The notes beneath the pieces are model-generated. The model was not told the origin of the DNA. It ran no database searches and saw only the letters and a list, made by a program, of their open reading frames with translations. The position numbers were made by a program, and so were the translations under genes. This document shows positions 55,475 through 64,000 of a DNA stretch of 64,000 nt, one piece after another (the stretch's first letter is position 1; every line of letters starts with the position of its first letter). The stretch covers positions 62,001-126,000 of the forward strand of contig MCGO01000016.1 of NCBI GenBank assembly GCA_002104985.1, written 5' to 3'. This DNA is from Rhizoclosmatium globosum (lineage: Eukaryota > Chytridiomycota > Chytridiomycetes > Chytridiales > Chytriomycetaceae).

Positions 55475-57665
55475 ATGCTATCGTTTGACCCGTACCCGCA
55501 GCCCCGGCCTGCCCGAGTGGAGCCTATGCCCACGCCGCCGTTGGCATCTCGTCTGAGTCAGTGAACATGAACTTTGAAGAGAGTCTCGTTGAAGAAACCC
55601 TCGGGTCGACCAAGGTTGTTCTCGTTGGCGGCCGCAGCGGACGCCCGTCGAAAGTGCGAGTGTACGAGAAAGTGACACGTGGCAGTGGCAGTGGTTTAGG
55701 CGACTTGGACGAGGCCGATGAGACGTTCGTTGGTTTGCTGCGAAAGACAAGTTCAATTGTGTTTCCGTGCTGGAGTCCCGAGGCCGCCTACGACTACGAC
55801 GAGATTGATCCAATTCTGTTTGAGCGGAATCCGGGGCTCAGGGCGGCGATGGCGCCTTCCCATTCCCGCTCTGATCAGTTTGACCTGGGCCTGGGCCCGG
55901 GCACAGACGAGTACTACCCGTATCCGATTCCTGCTCAGCCAATCACTGTGCGACAGCCTCGGAGGGAGGGCTCGATTCTGATTCTGCCCCGCTCTTCCTC
56001 GCTTACCTCCTCGGTCCTCTCTTCGCCACACATCCTTGCTGCTGTCCTGGGCTACATCCAGCCACCTGCCATTCAGCGTCTCTCTCGAGTCAGCCGCATG
56101 TGGCGAGACTGTGCGTACCATGCCCTGTCTCGAAGCTCTGTCTCCCTGGACCTGTCCTGGCCCACTGCCCCTGGTGCTGCTCTTGGACGTTGGACTGGCC
56201 GTTTCCTCATTGACAACGAATACTCTACCGATGCTGCCACCTCTCTCATTCAATTACGCCCTTGGAACTTTGGCTCGCTTCATAAACCAACTGCTATGCT
56301 TTCAGCCGTTGGCACTGCCACTAGTTCCACTTCCTCATTCCTTGTGATTCCTGTTGAACACATCAATGAGATATCTCTCTTCTTTCCTGATCTATCTATT
56401 ACTCCTTCTTCTTTGGATTCTCCATCAGATTCTGCTCCTCTGGGTTCGCTGTACAGCAGGACTCCTTCCAGAAAGGTACCATATAGTTCCTTTTAAATGA
56501 AGTGACAGTATGAGTGCGTAGCGAGATCACGAGTGGAGTCAGACGACGCTTACGGAATAGTGAGTGCAGTGAACAGTCTCTGGGAAGAGAATTGGGCACT
56601 GAGGCCACGAGCGGAGGTCGTTCTCGTTAGGGAAAGCCTATAGAATAGCGAATGGAATTCAATTGCGTCAGCCAAAGCTGATACTCTATTCTGCTAGTAT
56701 CACATCTATTAAACACTTTCAAATCACAGCAATCAACACCCCTGCCGCGCTCAATCCAGTACACTCCAAAACGAAACCATTTTGCATCAACAACACAGCC
56801 AAACACAAAGAAACATCATCCCCCCCAAGTTCTCTTTACAGAAAACTGCGGACTTTTTTTCGGAAACTCTGGTTGCACAGTCGAATGCATCCGTTTAGGT
56901 GTCAGTAAAACATTCCATGGCGATTTACTTGGCAGAGTGAAACGAAGTCCCAGCATGTATTCCCGTGGTCGTTGGATGGAACTCATGAGATTTGAAGATG
57001 AAGTCATGAGTGCCATGGGATCAAAATCAAATGGAGTAGTTTTGAACACGACAGTACCTTCAAATATTGCAAGTCCCCTTGAATCCTGTTTTGATTCCTG
57101 TGCCGTACGAAATTACTTGTCATGTCCCGAGGAGATGCGTGTGTGGGGTAACTGTCAATATTGTCTGACCGTCCCTGAATCTAATCACATTTACGTCAAA
57201 AAGCATTCAACAAGTCATCATCACACTCCTCTCCCCAAACCCAGCTGAAAACACAACACCCGGCCAAACTGCACTCACAGCAGCCATCACAAAGCTCGAT
57301 AAAGTAGCACACAGAGTCGACATTCTCTTGATGCTCGATGTTCCTTCACACAACGAAAAGACCGTCTTGCAGAATATCATCGTGAAGCGTGGAGTGTTTG
57401 GATGAGGCTTGATCGAGAACGGAGCAGTGGTGGTTTAATCAAGAAAAAGCAGAAGGAGGCGAAGGAACTGGATCGTGATTCGTTGTTTGAGGAAGTTGAT
57501 TTGGAGGAATCTGAGATTGAGGACGATGAGGGTGACGAAACAAGTGACAGTGTGCCTGTTGCTGGAGGAGTGGCTTTGAGGGTTAGTGGGTACACTGGTA
57601 GTTTGAAGGATTGTGAAAGTGTCTATGATCACTTGCAAGGTGTTTTGCTCGTGGAGTTTGCATGA
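55475..57665 (+). CDS. F-box-like protein with unknown C-terminal domain
   Basis: Start MLSFDPYPQPRPARVEPMP at 55475, with one base change near 55555 before the long open part. An F-box-like motif, SPHILAAVLGYIQPPAIQRLSRVSRMWRDCAYHAL, is at about 56025-56125. An intron (56476-56697, gtacca..gctag) carries the GC-rich repeat. The following exon reads YTPKRNHFASTT.., KTFHGDLLGRVKRSPSMYSRGRW, then a segment with CFDSCAVRNYLSCPEEMRVWGNCQYC (four cysteines) and IQQVIITLLSPNPAENTT..LDKVAHRVDILLMLDVPS. The end is acidic (DLEESEIEDDEGDE) and stops at 57663-57665. Frame changes near 57190 and 57385. The C-terminal domain is not recognised. Confidence 0.6.
56476..56697 (+). repeat. GC-rich introner-like repeat in a probable intron, copy c
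   Basis: Begins gtaccatata and ends attctgctag. Inside: gtgcgtagcgagatcacgag, atagtgagtgcagtgaacag and gaggccacgagcggaggtcg, matching copy b words (gaggccacgagcggaggtc is identical over 19 bases). Sense orientation as in the other two copies. The exon phase after removal is off by one, so either the acceptor or a nearby base is wrong. Confidence 0.65.
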
Positions 57666-57899
57666 TCCCGCCATATTATTATATTTGCATAAAACTTTTG
57701 GTTTTAATTATCAATTGAATGTTTCATGGCTCTAACTTCAATACTCAAGCCAAGATTTCAGATTCTCAGTTTCTGTTTAATTACAGTTCTGCATGACAAT
57801 TCCTCGTTGTCAAAACAAATGTTCAACTTCAACCGACAAGAGTGAATAAAGACTTCCGACTTACGCAGCGACTGTCAAAAAACTTCAACAAGAATCATT
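57666..57899. other. Intergenic region
   Basis: AT-rich spacer with no gene; contains the promoter of the SIMPL-domain gene. Confidence 0.3.
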
Positions 57900-58773
57900 A
57901 TGCTCACCCACCTCCTCACACTCTTCGCTTTGTATCTACAGCCCTAGCTTCCACCGCAATCAGCACTGTCCTTTCCGTCACAGGAACAGGTACGAAATCA
58001 ACCCCAACAAACTGATTACCACCTCCTCATACCGCGTTTTCAAACAGGCTCTGTGAACTTAAACGCCGACGTTGCCCACATCGTCATCACCATCAGCGCC
58101 ACTCAACCACCGCCTTGGAAGCAACCCAATCCACCGCTGTAAACGCAACATCCGTCCTCGCCGCCCTCCACCGCTCAACGCGACCAAAATCAACACCGAC
58201 AGCATTTACCTCTGCCTCATACAACTACGACAACAATAAGCAAACGTATGCATTGATTATTTCGTACTTCAGCCAGTCGCCGATAAATGACAGGGTGATT
58301 TGTTTTGACAGGTTCGTGGGATACCAGTCTCAAGTCACAATTTCGTTGAAACGGACCCGAAAGCTTCTGGACGCGCTATTGACGCTGTTGTTCGTAACGG
58401 TGCGAGTAGCATTGGTTCTATTTCGTTCTCTGCGATGATGATAATAGTGAGTCATTTTAGTTTTTTTATTCCTTGGAAAGTATACTGAGTATTAATTTTG
58501 CGAAGCTGCAAAGGGCCAAAAACAAGCTACTGCTAATGCGGTGCAAGATGCACTTAATCAGGCGCAAAAATGTGGCGGCTCAACTCAAGCTTTGTGTTCA
58601 GGGAGCTACAAAGATTGACTTGAATCCTCAACAAGGTTCTGCTTCACCAATCTTTGAAATGAAAGTGGCTGCCGCTCCTTTCTGGTGGTAGTGATGCTTC
58701 TACTCCGGTCGAAAGTTCCCAGATTTCAGTGTCTTCTAGTATTTCTGCTGTCTTTCAGTTGGGAGGCTGCTGA
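57900..58773 (+). CDS. SIMPL (DUF541)-domain secreted protein
   Basis: Start MLTHLLTLFALYL at 57900 is a signal peptide (one base change near 57945). The SIMPL core follows: STVLSVTGTGSVNLNADVAHIVITISAT, LEATQSTAVNATSVLAAL, the Tyr-rich SASYNYDNNKQT, FVGYQSQVTIS, ASGRAIDAVVRNGASSIGSISFSA, AAKGQKQATANAVQDAL and the last strand TPVESSQISVSSSISAVFQLG before the stop at 58771-58773. Introns: 57991-58048 (gtacga..acag), about 58243-58310 and about 58447-58506. SIMPL proteins are mostly bacterial, periplasmic or surface oligomers, plus animal IRAK1BP1; their role is unclear. The presence of three introns shows it is a resident eukaryotic gene. Frame changes near 58110, 58350 and 58600-58690 remain. 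Confidence 0.7.
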
Positions 58774-58815
58774 TGTCTTGATCTGTTCATAAGTTATTAA
58801 GAATAAACCACTGAA

Positions 58816-60099
58816 TTATTGTTTTATCACATCGGCAAGAATAGTATCAATCACAGAGAGACCGCGTTCTGTAGGTTTTAGGATTTCGCGTCTTTCATCA
58901 TATTCCAGAAATCCCATTTCGCAATGCCGCTTCACTGCATCCCAATCAAGAGATTGCTTCACGCTATCTCCAAAAGCAAGCTCTTGAGCCGTTGTAAATG
59001 AAACCCCTTCTTTGATTCGCAGACCCAGAACAATCAACTCCTTAATCATGGTCTGCTTCTCCAACTGTTTCGACACCTGAGTGCCATGACCTAATTCCTC
59101 ACATTTTCGTATATATGTTTCGAGTTGAGGATACTTTGACGTCCGGCGACGCGTTTTGTTTTGTCAAGTCAGATATCCTGCCATGAGCCCAGGCCCAACA
59201 CCAATATAATCCCAACCCCTCCAATACGCAAGATTATGAACACTCTCGTGACCAGGTATAGCGTAATTCGAAACTTCATAATGCTTCAAACCCGACTTTG
59301 TGTGAAGTAAATCAACAGCCGTTTCATACATTTCAGCAGTGGAATCGGCAGTAGATTCAACATCAAATCCACTTCGTTTCGCGGATTTCCAAAGCGGTGT
59401 GCCAGGTTTCATACGTCAATTGATATAAAGACATGTTTTCAACTGAGTAGAGGGGATAGATTCCAGCACAGATGTCAAATCGTCTTTCCACTCTTTTGGT
59501 GTCTGGTTGGGTAGTCCGAACATAAGGTCGCAAGATACAGTATCGCGTTCATCACTGAATACTGTGTACGCAGTTTTCAAAGTAGACCACGCATTTGCCC
59601 CGGAATGGTCTCTTCCCAAAAAGGAAAGATGAGAGTCTCGGAATGATTGTATCCGATGGAAAGCCTGTTCACGCCGGCGTCTTTGAATGCATGGAGGGAT
59701 GGTTCAGTTAGACTCGATGGGTTCCCTTCTAAAGCGATTTGAAGCACAGGGGAAACATTTATGGATTCTTTGACTGTGTTTATGGGATTTGACTGAGTCT
59801 GGAGGCATCTGTCAAGCTGGTCAGTTGTTTCGAAACTATCGGCGATTAAGTATTGGTACCAACGATGGTGTGCCGCCTCCAAAGTGAATGCTCGTTGCTG
59901 TATAGGTTGAGAGTGAATCGAGGCTTTTGATTGAGTTGCTGGAGGTCTTTAACGATGGCAGCAGTGAGTCTCTCATGTGCAGTTTTTCGATCATTGACCT
60001 TGACTGGAGACTTGAGCTTATTAAATGAGCAATATGGGCACGCTTTAAGCAGAAAGGCCAATGGATATAGATCGCAAGATTGCGTGACAAGGAAGCCAT
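58816..60099 (-). CDS. RSAD1: HemW/RSAD1-type radical SAM protein
   Basis: Start [17 protein letters not shown] at 60099. The radical SAM cluster motif is [11 protein letters not shown] (C-x3-C-x2-C), with one A missing at 60044-60046 between the first and second Cys. Then IHFGGGTPS (about 59880), [26 protein letters not shown] (about 59735-59665), [18 protein letters not shown] (about 59500) and [32 protein letters not shown] (about 59280-59185). The HemN C-terminal domain [15 protein letters not shown] closes it. HemW is a haem-binding chaperone relative of oxygen-independent coproporphyrinogen oxidase; the GVGPG and NxxYW motifs agree with that family. Frame changes near 59890, 59650, 59415 and 59160. 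It ends 42 bases from the SIMPL gene, tail to tail. Confidence 0.85.
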
Positions 60100-60138
60100 T
60101 TCATAAATAAGAGAAAAAAACAAGATGTATTATTGCTA

Positions 60139-61178
60139 TTATTGTTGCAACATTCTCTTTTGCACATCCTTCATCAGTGGAATAGACGGAGTAGCGCCAT
60201 GAGTTTCACAAGTCATTCCAGATGCAATAGCTGCAACTTTGAGCGCGTTCTTGAAAGCGCCACCTTCCTTCTTCTGTTGTAACGACGCAAATGTGGCCAA
60301 AAAGAAGCCCACAAATGTGTCACCTGCTCCCGTAGTATCTACAACGCGACAATCACGCAATGCAGGAATATTCGTGATTTCAGAGCCTCGCTGGAGAGCA
60401 GAAGCACCCTCTTCTCCCAAGGTGATAATCACAGCCTCCAAATTTTGGGAATCGATTCATAAGTCGTTGATAATGATGGAGACAGAGACAGACCTGGTGC
60501 AGCCTTCTTTTGAGTGATTGCAGAATACAACATTTCGGCTTCTCCTTCGTTCAACACCAATACATCAACGCACTCCAAAGAATACGAGAGAATAATCGGA
60601 GGACATGGAGCAGGATTAAATGCGACCTGCATACCACGAGCCTTCGCCTTCCGAATGATGTCGTTGATGTTGTTGATTTCGTTCTGAACGAGAAGCCAAT
60701 CACCCGCATCGAATTTAGATAACGTTTCATCAATATGTTGCAATGGAATCTTGCAGTTTGCTGCAGGTAGAAGGATGATTGCATTATCTCCGGAAAGTCC
60801 TTTTGGATCAAAGCGCAGCCCGTGCTTTCTGTTTTGAGACACTAAACAGCGGATGTGTTGATATTGTTCTGGTTCAACAAGTCGATGAGCCATTTTGCCG
60901 TCTGTGCCGACTTGTCCCGCTGTGTTGAATTGAAGTCAGTGACTTCCATGACAGACCACAGTCTTCCCTCAATGCACAATATTGTCTGCACTTTAACGTA
61001 CCATGGTGGATTGCGAGGTCAGAGGGCGCTGCTCGAGCTAGCGCAACAGCCTGATTCGCCCTTTCCTCCTGGATACTCTGCGTAGCCTGTTGACGCAATC
61101 GTCTTCTCCTCTTTGAACGATTGTTGGTACAGAAAAGACCTTGTCAATGTTCAGAGATCCAAAACAAAGGACTTTCAT
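60139..61178 (-). CDS. RBKS: Ribokinase (PfkB family)
   Basis: Start MKVLCFGSLNIDKVFSVPTIV at 61178, the typical PfkB first strand. Substrate side GKGRIRLLR/ANQAVALARA (about 61060, with a frame change) corresponds to GGKGANQAVALARA. Further on: DWLLVQNEI, MQVAFNPAP, VLVLNEGEAEMLY. The ATP and catalytic block is VIITLGEEGAS, VVDTTGAGDTFVGFFLA (anion hole GAGD with the base Asp, about 60340). It phosphorylates D-ribose to ribose-5-phosphate in the cytosol. Frame changes near 61090, 60900 and 60440 look like base errors or short introns. Length (about 330 residues) fits the family. Confidence 0.87.
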
Positions 61179-61275
61179 GTTGAACTTTTCAATGCTCCAT
61201 CGAACTTTCAGTTCCCACACTCTCCACTTTCCCTGCAACTTTCCCACGCCTTTCTCAAAAAAGACATTCATTAAT
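61179..61275. promoter_or_regulatory. Short divergent promoter region (97 bases)
   Basis: Separates the ribokinase start (minus) from the myosin-like gene start (plus). Pyrimidine-rich on the plus strand near 61215-61255 (tctccactttccctgcaac). Shared regulation of the two genes is possible. Confidence 0.4.
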
Positions 61276-63693
61276 ATGAAGCCTGGCAGGAACGTCAGCC
61301 AAGCCAAGACCACAGCGTCGTTCGCGGGAAGCGTATTCCAAGCTGATTTGGACCAGATTTATCAATGAATGCAGTTGCAGCCGTTTCTAACGAAGCCGAC
61401 GGATCAGCGCCAGTAGTAAATACTGCATCGATTACTTCCACTCTTGCAGGTCGTCTATCGAAGGGAATCACACATACTTGTATCGGTAGTCGCATTTACG
61501 TTTCCGTAAATCCGGGACGCGATATGGAGAATCGCGAAGCAGTCAGCCGACGACGCGCGAATGTATTTACTGGTAGACTCGAAATGGAACCTTCTTCTGA
61601 AGGGGAATGGAATTCTTCAGCTGAGCATTTCTTGCAGATTGTGGAGAACGCATATGTTCATGTCGTGCAAGGAAAGAAGATCAAAGTATTCTTCTATTGT
61701 AAGTTCTACTAAACGTTTTAACTTGATTCTAATCTCAAATGACAGGGGCGAGTCTGGCAGTGGCAAATTAACGACCCACCAGAGCATTCTTACGCACCTT
61801 GTCGCCATTTCTCCGCCCCGACCTCCTCAAAGACGTTGAGCCGCATCCAAGTGATCCATTGCATTGTTGAACCATTTGTGAATGCGAGGCCAAGGACATC
61901 AAAAGCAGGATCCAGCAGTCCCTTTTCGCTGTTTGGAACGTCGTTTGAGCTCCAGTTTTCCTCGAAAGGAAGTCTCGTTGGCGCAAAGACAGTTCTTGTT
62001 CCAGTTCCGGGTCTCTCGAACGAATCGACTCCGACCGTCTTTGACTTGTTTCTCGCGTTTCTTTTGCAGGACCAACGCACGGCTTTTCACTTTGCTCAGA
62101 ATCAGCACTTTGAGTTGACTCACTCGACATTGGTGGGCGCTTCGTCGTTCGCGAAGCGTGTGAATCGGAATGATGAAGCAAACAAGGCGACATTCAAAGC
62201 CCTGCTCAAGGACTTGGCTGAATTCGGCTTCAAACAGCGTCATTTAGATGAATTATTTACTGTGCTTGCAGTGATATTGCATCTGAGTAATCTGGTCTTT
62301 ATTGAATCCTCTGATGTTCCCTGTCATATCAAAGACCCAGAAGCGTCTCTAATACCACTTTCCCGCTTATTTGACATCAATCCAACGAATCTTCAAGAAA
62401 TTCTCGTTAATCGCTTCATTCCTGAATCTGATACTGTCGCGAATAGTTACTCTGTAATACTGTCAGTCACCGAAGCTGCACACCGCCGGGACGCTTTGAT
62501 GCATGCTATGTAAACAGCATAATCAATTGGCTTGTTGCTCGAATCAACAAGAAAGTGTGTATGGAAGAGGTTGTTGGATATACAAATTATATCCAAATCG
62601 TTGACTTTCCTGGAGTCTCTCTATCGACTGTCAATGAACGAGGCTTTCGCGACTTGCTCATCAAATATACTGCCGATACTTTGCAACAGATTGCTGGGAA
62701 GCAAGTGTAACCATCAACATTTTCAGGCTGAAGGAATCGCAAACATATGGAGGTGGGAACGATCAGACTCTCCAAGTGCCTTGGTAGTCCAAACAGAGAA
62801 CGACTTTCTTGAAGCACTTGGACTTCATACACGTCTCATGAATGAAAAAGCGCAAGGGTCTCGCGATTTTGATGACGAGTTTCTGGAGTCAACGTCACCG
62901 GTCACAACTCGGATTCCGCATGAAAGGAAGAACTTATTGTTTCGCTTTTCGGACTCAGAAAACGCGACATTATATTCTGCAGCCGGATTGGTGGCCTCAA
63001 TGATACTGGAAACCAAGTCCTTCACGACTTGGTGCGAATTTTGAAGCTGCTGACATTTCGTTTGACTCAGGTACATTCCAGATGTTAAATATCAATCGAT
63101 CGGATTCTGCAGTCGCCATTTCGTCATATTTGATTCACACACTCTCTGACTTGGCGGAATCGCTTCAAGATACCAAAATGTGGGTTATTGCACACATTCG
63201 CATCTCCGATGATCCGATCAATCCCCTTCGCTTGGATCCTCTCGTTGTCGCGCGTCAAGTTCGAGATTTGAATCTGGTGGAGATGTGTCATTCACTTGGA
63301 CCCATCTTTACCGCCTATTATACCCATCGAGACTTTGCGGAAAGATACGGTCCTTGCGCTAATGATACTGACTCAATATCGCCGGAAGCAGGAAGCGTAG
63401 CTGTTTGCTCATCTGTGGCGCTGGCGTTCGGGTACTATAACATGGATCTGGCAATTGGAAGTAAGCACGTCTTTTTATCCGAATCTGCGTGGCGTGAATT
63501 GGAAGCGCACCTGGGCCTCATTGATATCAAGCGCTTTGAGTCAGCGAAAATTATGCCGATCGATGAAGTCAATATGGAGTCTGTGAATGGAGATGTTCCT
63601 GACGATTCTTCGACGAAGAAGGTCTTCCCCCTCCGAATCTTCCGGAACTTCTTCCATCTCCACCTATCTTCTTCCATCTCCTTCCTCACATGA
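61276..63693 (+). CDS. Degenerate myosin-like motor, resembling the N-terminal part of motor-domain chitin synthase
   Basis: Start MKPGRNVSQAKTTASFAGSV at 61276. Motor landmarks: GRLSKGITHTCIGSRIYVSVNPGRDM (about 61450), HFLQIVENAYVHVVQGKK, then after an intron (about 61698-61744) the P-loop GESGSGKLTTHQSI, where the usual GKT is GKL. Switch I region is VNARPRTSKAGSSSPFSLFG instead of NAKTxxNxNSSRFGK; switch II is VDFPGVSLSTVNERGF instead of DIxGFE. Later VFLSESAWREL is the converter/neck block. The altered nucleotide site suggests no ATP-driven movement. In fungi such motors are fused to chitin synthases and anchor them to actin; that is inference, as no synthase domain is seen before the frame ends near 63693. 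Frame changes near 61370, 61800, 62510, 62710, 63045 need correction. Confidence 0.6.
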
Positions 63694-64000
63694 CTTGATT
63701 AAAACTTCTTACTGACCTCACTGTGACTCGAACCGGTACACTTGAGATCCTTGGGTCCACTCTCTGCTGGAGGAGCTACGGAACTGGTTGACAGCATAGC
63801 AATTCCGACATCCCAATAATGCATTTAGAGTACACATAATAATAAGGCCAACATCACAACCATTGTCCAAAAGGGGGGGTTCGAGGGGGGTTTTTAGGGG
63901 GGAAGGAAGGGGGGGGCGTCCCCCCCCCTCCCCCTAATAATAGTGAGCTCCCCTGGATAAAATTTTTTGGTCTTCCGGAAGTTTAGGGTAGAATGGAAAG
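63694..64000. other. Unannotated end with G/C homopolymer hairpin
   Basis: 63870-63945 consists of runs of G (6-8 bases) followed by an inverted run of C, ggggggggcgtcccccccc, able to form a perfect hairpin. Coding signal of the myosin-like gene is lost before it. No gene is seen. Confidence 0.5.

Noticed and set aside
57900..58773. Recent bacterial transfer of the SIMPL gene
   Set aside because: Three introns with canonical ends and no compositional contrast with neighbours; only an old transfer could be considered.
63870..63945. Telomere
   Set aside because: No TTAGGG-type array; the sequence is irregular G and C runs with a hairpin.

Overview
The window looks like a zoosporic (chytrid-type) fungal nuclear genome. 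The genes have many short introns (about 45-330 nt) with GT..AG ends. Fungal features are present: a myosin-like motor resembling the N-terminal part of motor-domain chitin synthases, AAAP transporters, CFEM-like secreted proteins and a serine/homoserine O-acyltransferase of the CysA/Cys2 type. A CEP164-like centriolar distal-appendage protein implies a flagellated life stage. Genes lie on both strands and one tRNA-Glu(UUC) is present.

Layout. 1-12.3 kb: end of an RRM protein, a short Fab1/PIKfyve-like lipid kinase, a BAR-like putatively myristoylated protein, mitochondrial inner membrane protease IMP2, and two tandem serine/homoserine O-acyltransferase genes. 12.6-18.0 kb: two tandem AAAP amino-acid transporters flanking a Thr/Ala-rich wall-type protein. 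18.1-19.9 kb: four tandem paralogous small secreted four-cysteine proteins. 20.0-23.6 kb: PARN deadenylase and an F-box/LRR protein. 24.6-25.5 kb: a non-annotatable stretch built as repeated exon-intron-like units. 26.1-29.3 kb: three secreted or membrane proteins with CFEM-like cysteine modules. 29.8 kb: tRNA-Glu. 30.3-36.1 kb: a CEP164-like gene with WW domain, two tandem PX domains and a long coiled coil. 36.5-42.6 kb: about 43 tandem copies of a 142-bp unit. 42.8-48.7 kb: an unknown gene, an insulysin-type protease and an F-box/LRR gene. 49.0-57.7 kb: a long disordered protein, an F-box/ankyrin protein and another F-box-like protein. 57.9-63.7 kb: a SIMPL-domain protein, HemW-like radical SAM protein, ribokinase, and a degenerate myosin motor.

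The most striking element is the 142-bp array. Each unit can be parsed as an 87-nt exon (29 codons, exactly one open frame) plus a complete 55-nt intron with a perfect TACTAAC branch site and CAG acceptor. Splicing would therefore give a protein made of 29-residue repeats, and the last partial exon runs in frame into a stop. Three genes also carry related GC-rich repeats inside probable introns, always in the sense orientation, like introner elements.

Caveat: many clearly conserved genes are interrupted by single-base frame changes, mostly at short homopolymer runs. This points to uncorrected sequence errors rather than mass pseudogenisation, so multi-exon spans below are gene extents, not exact exon models.
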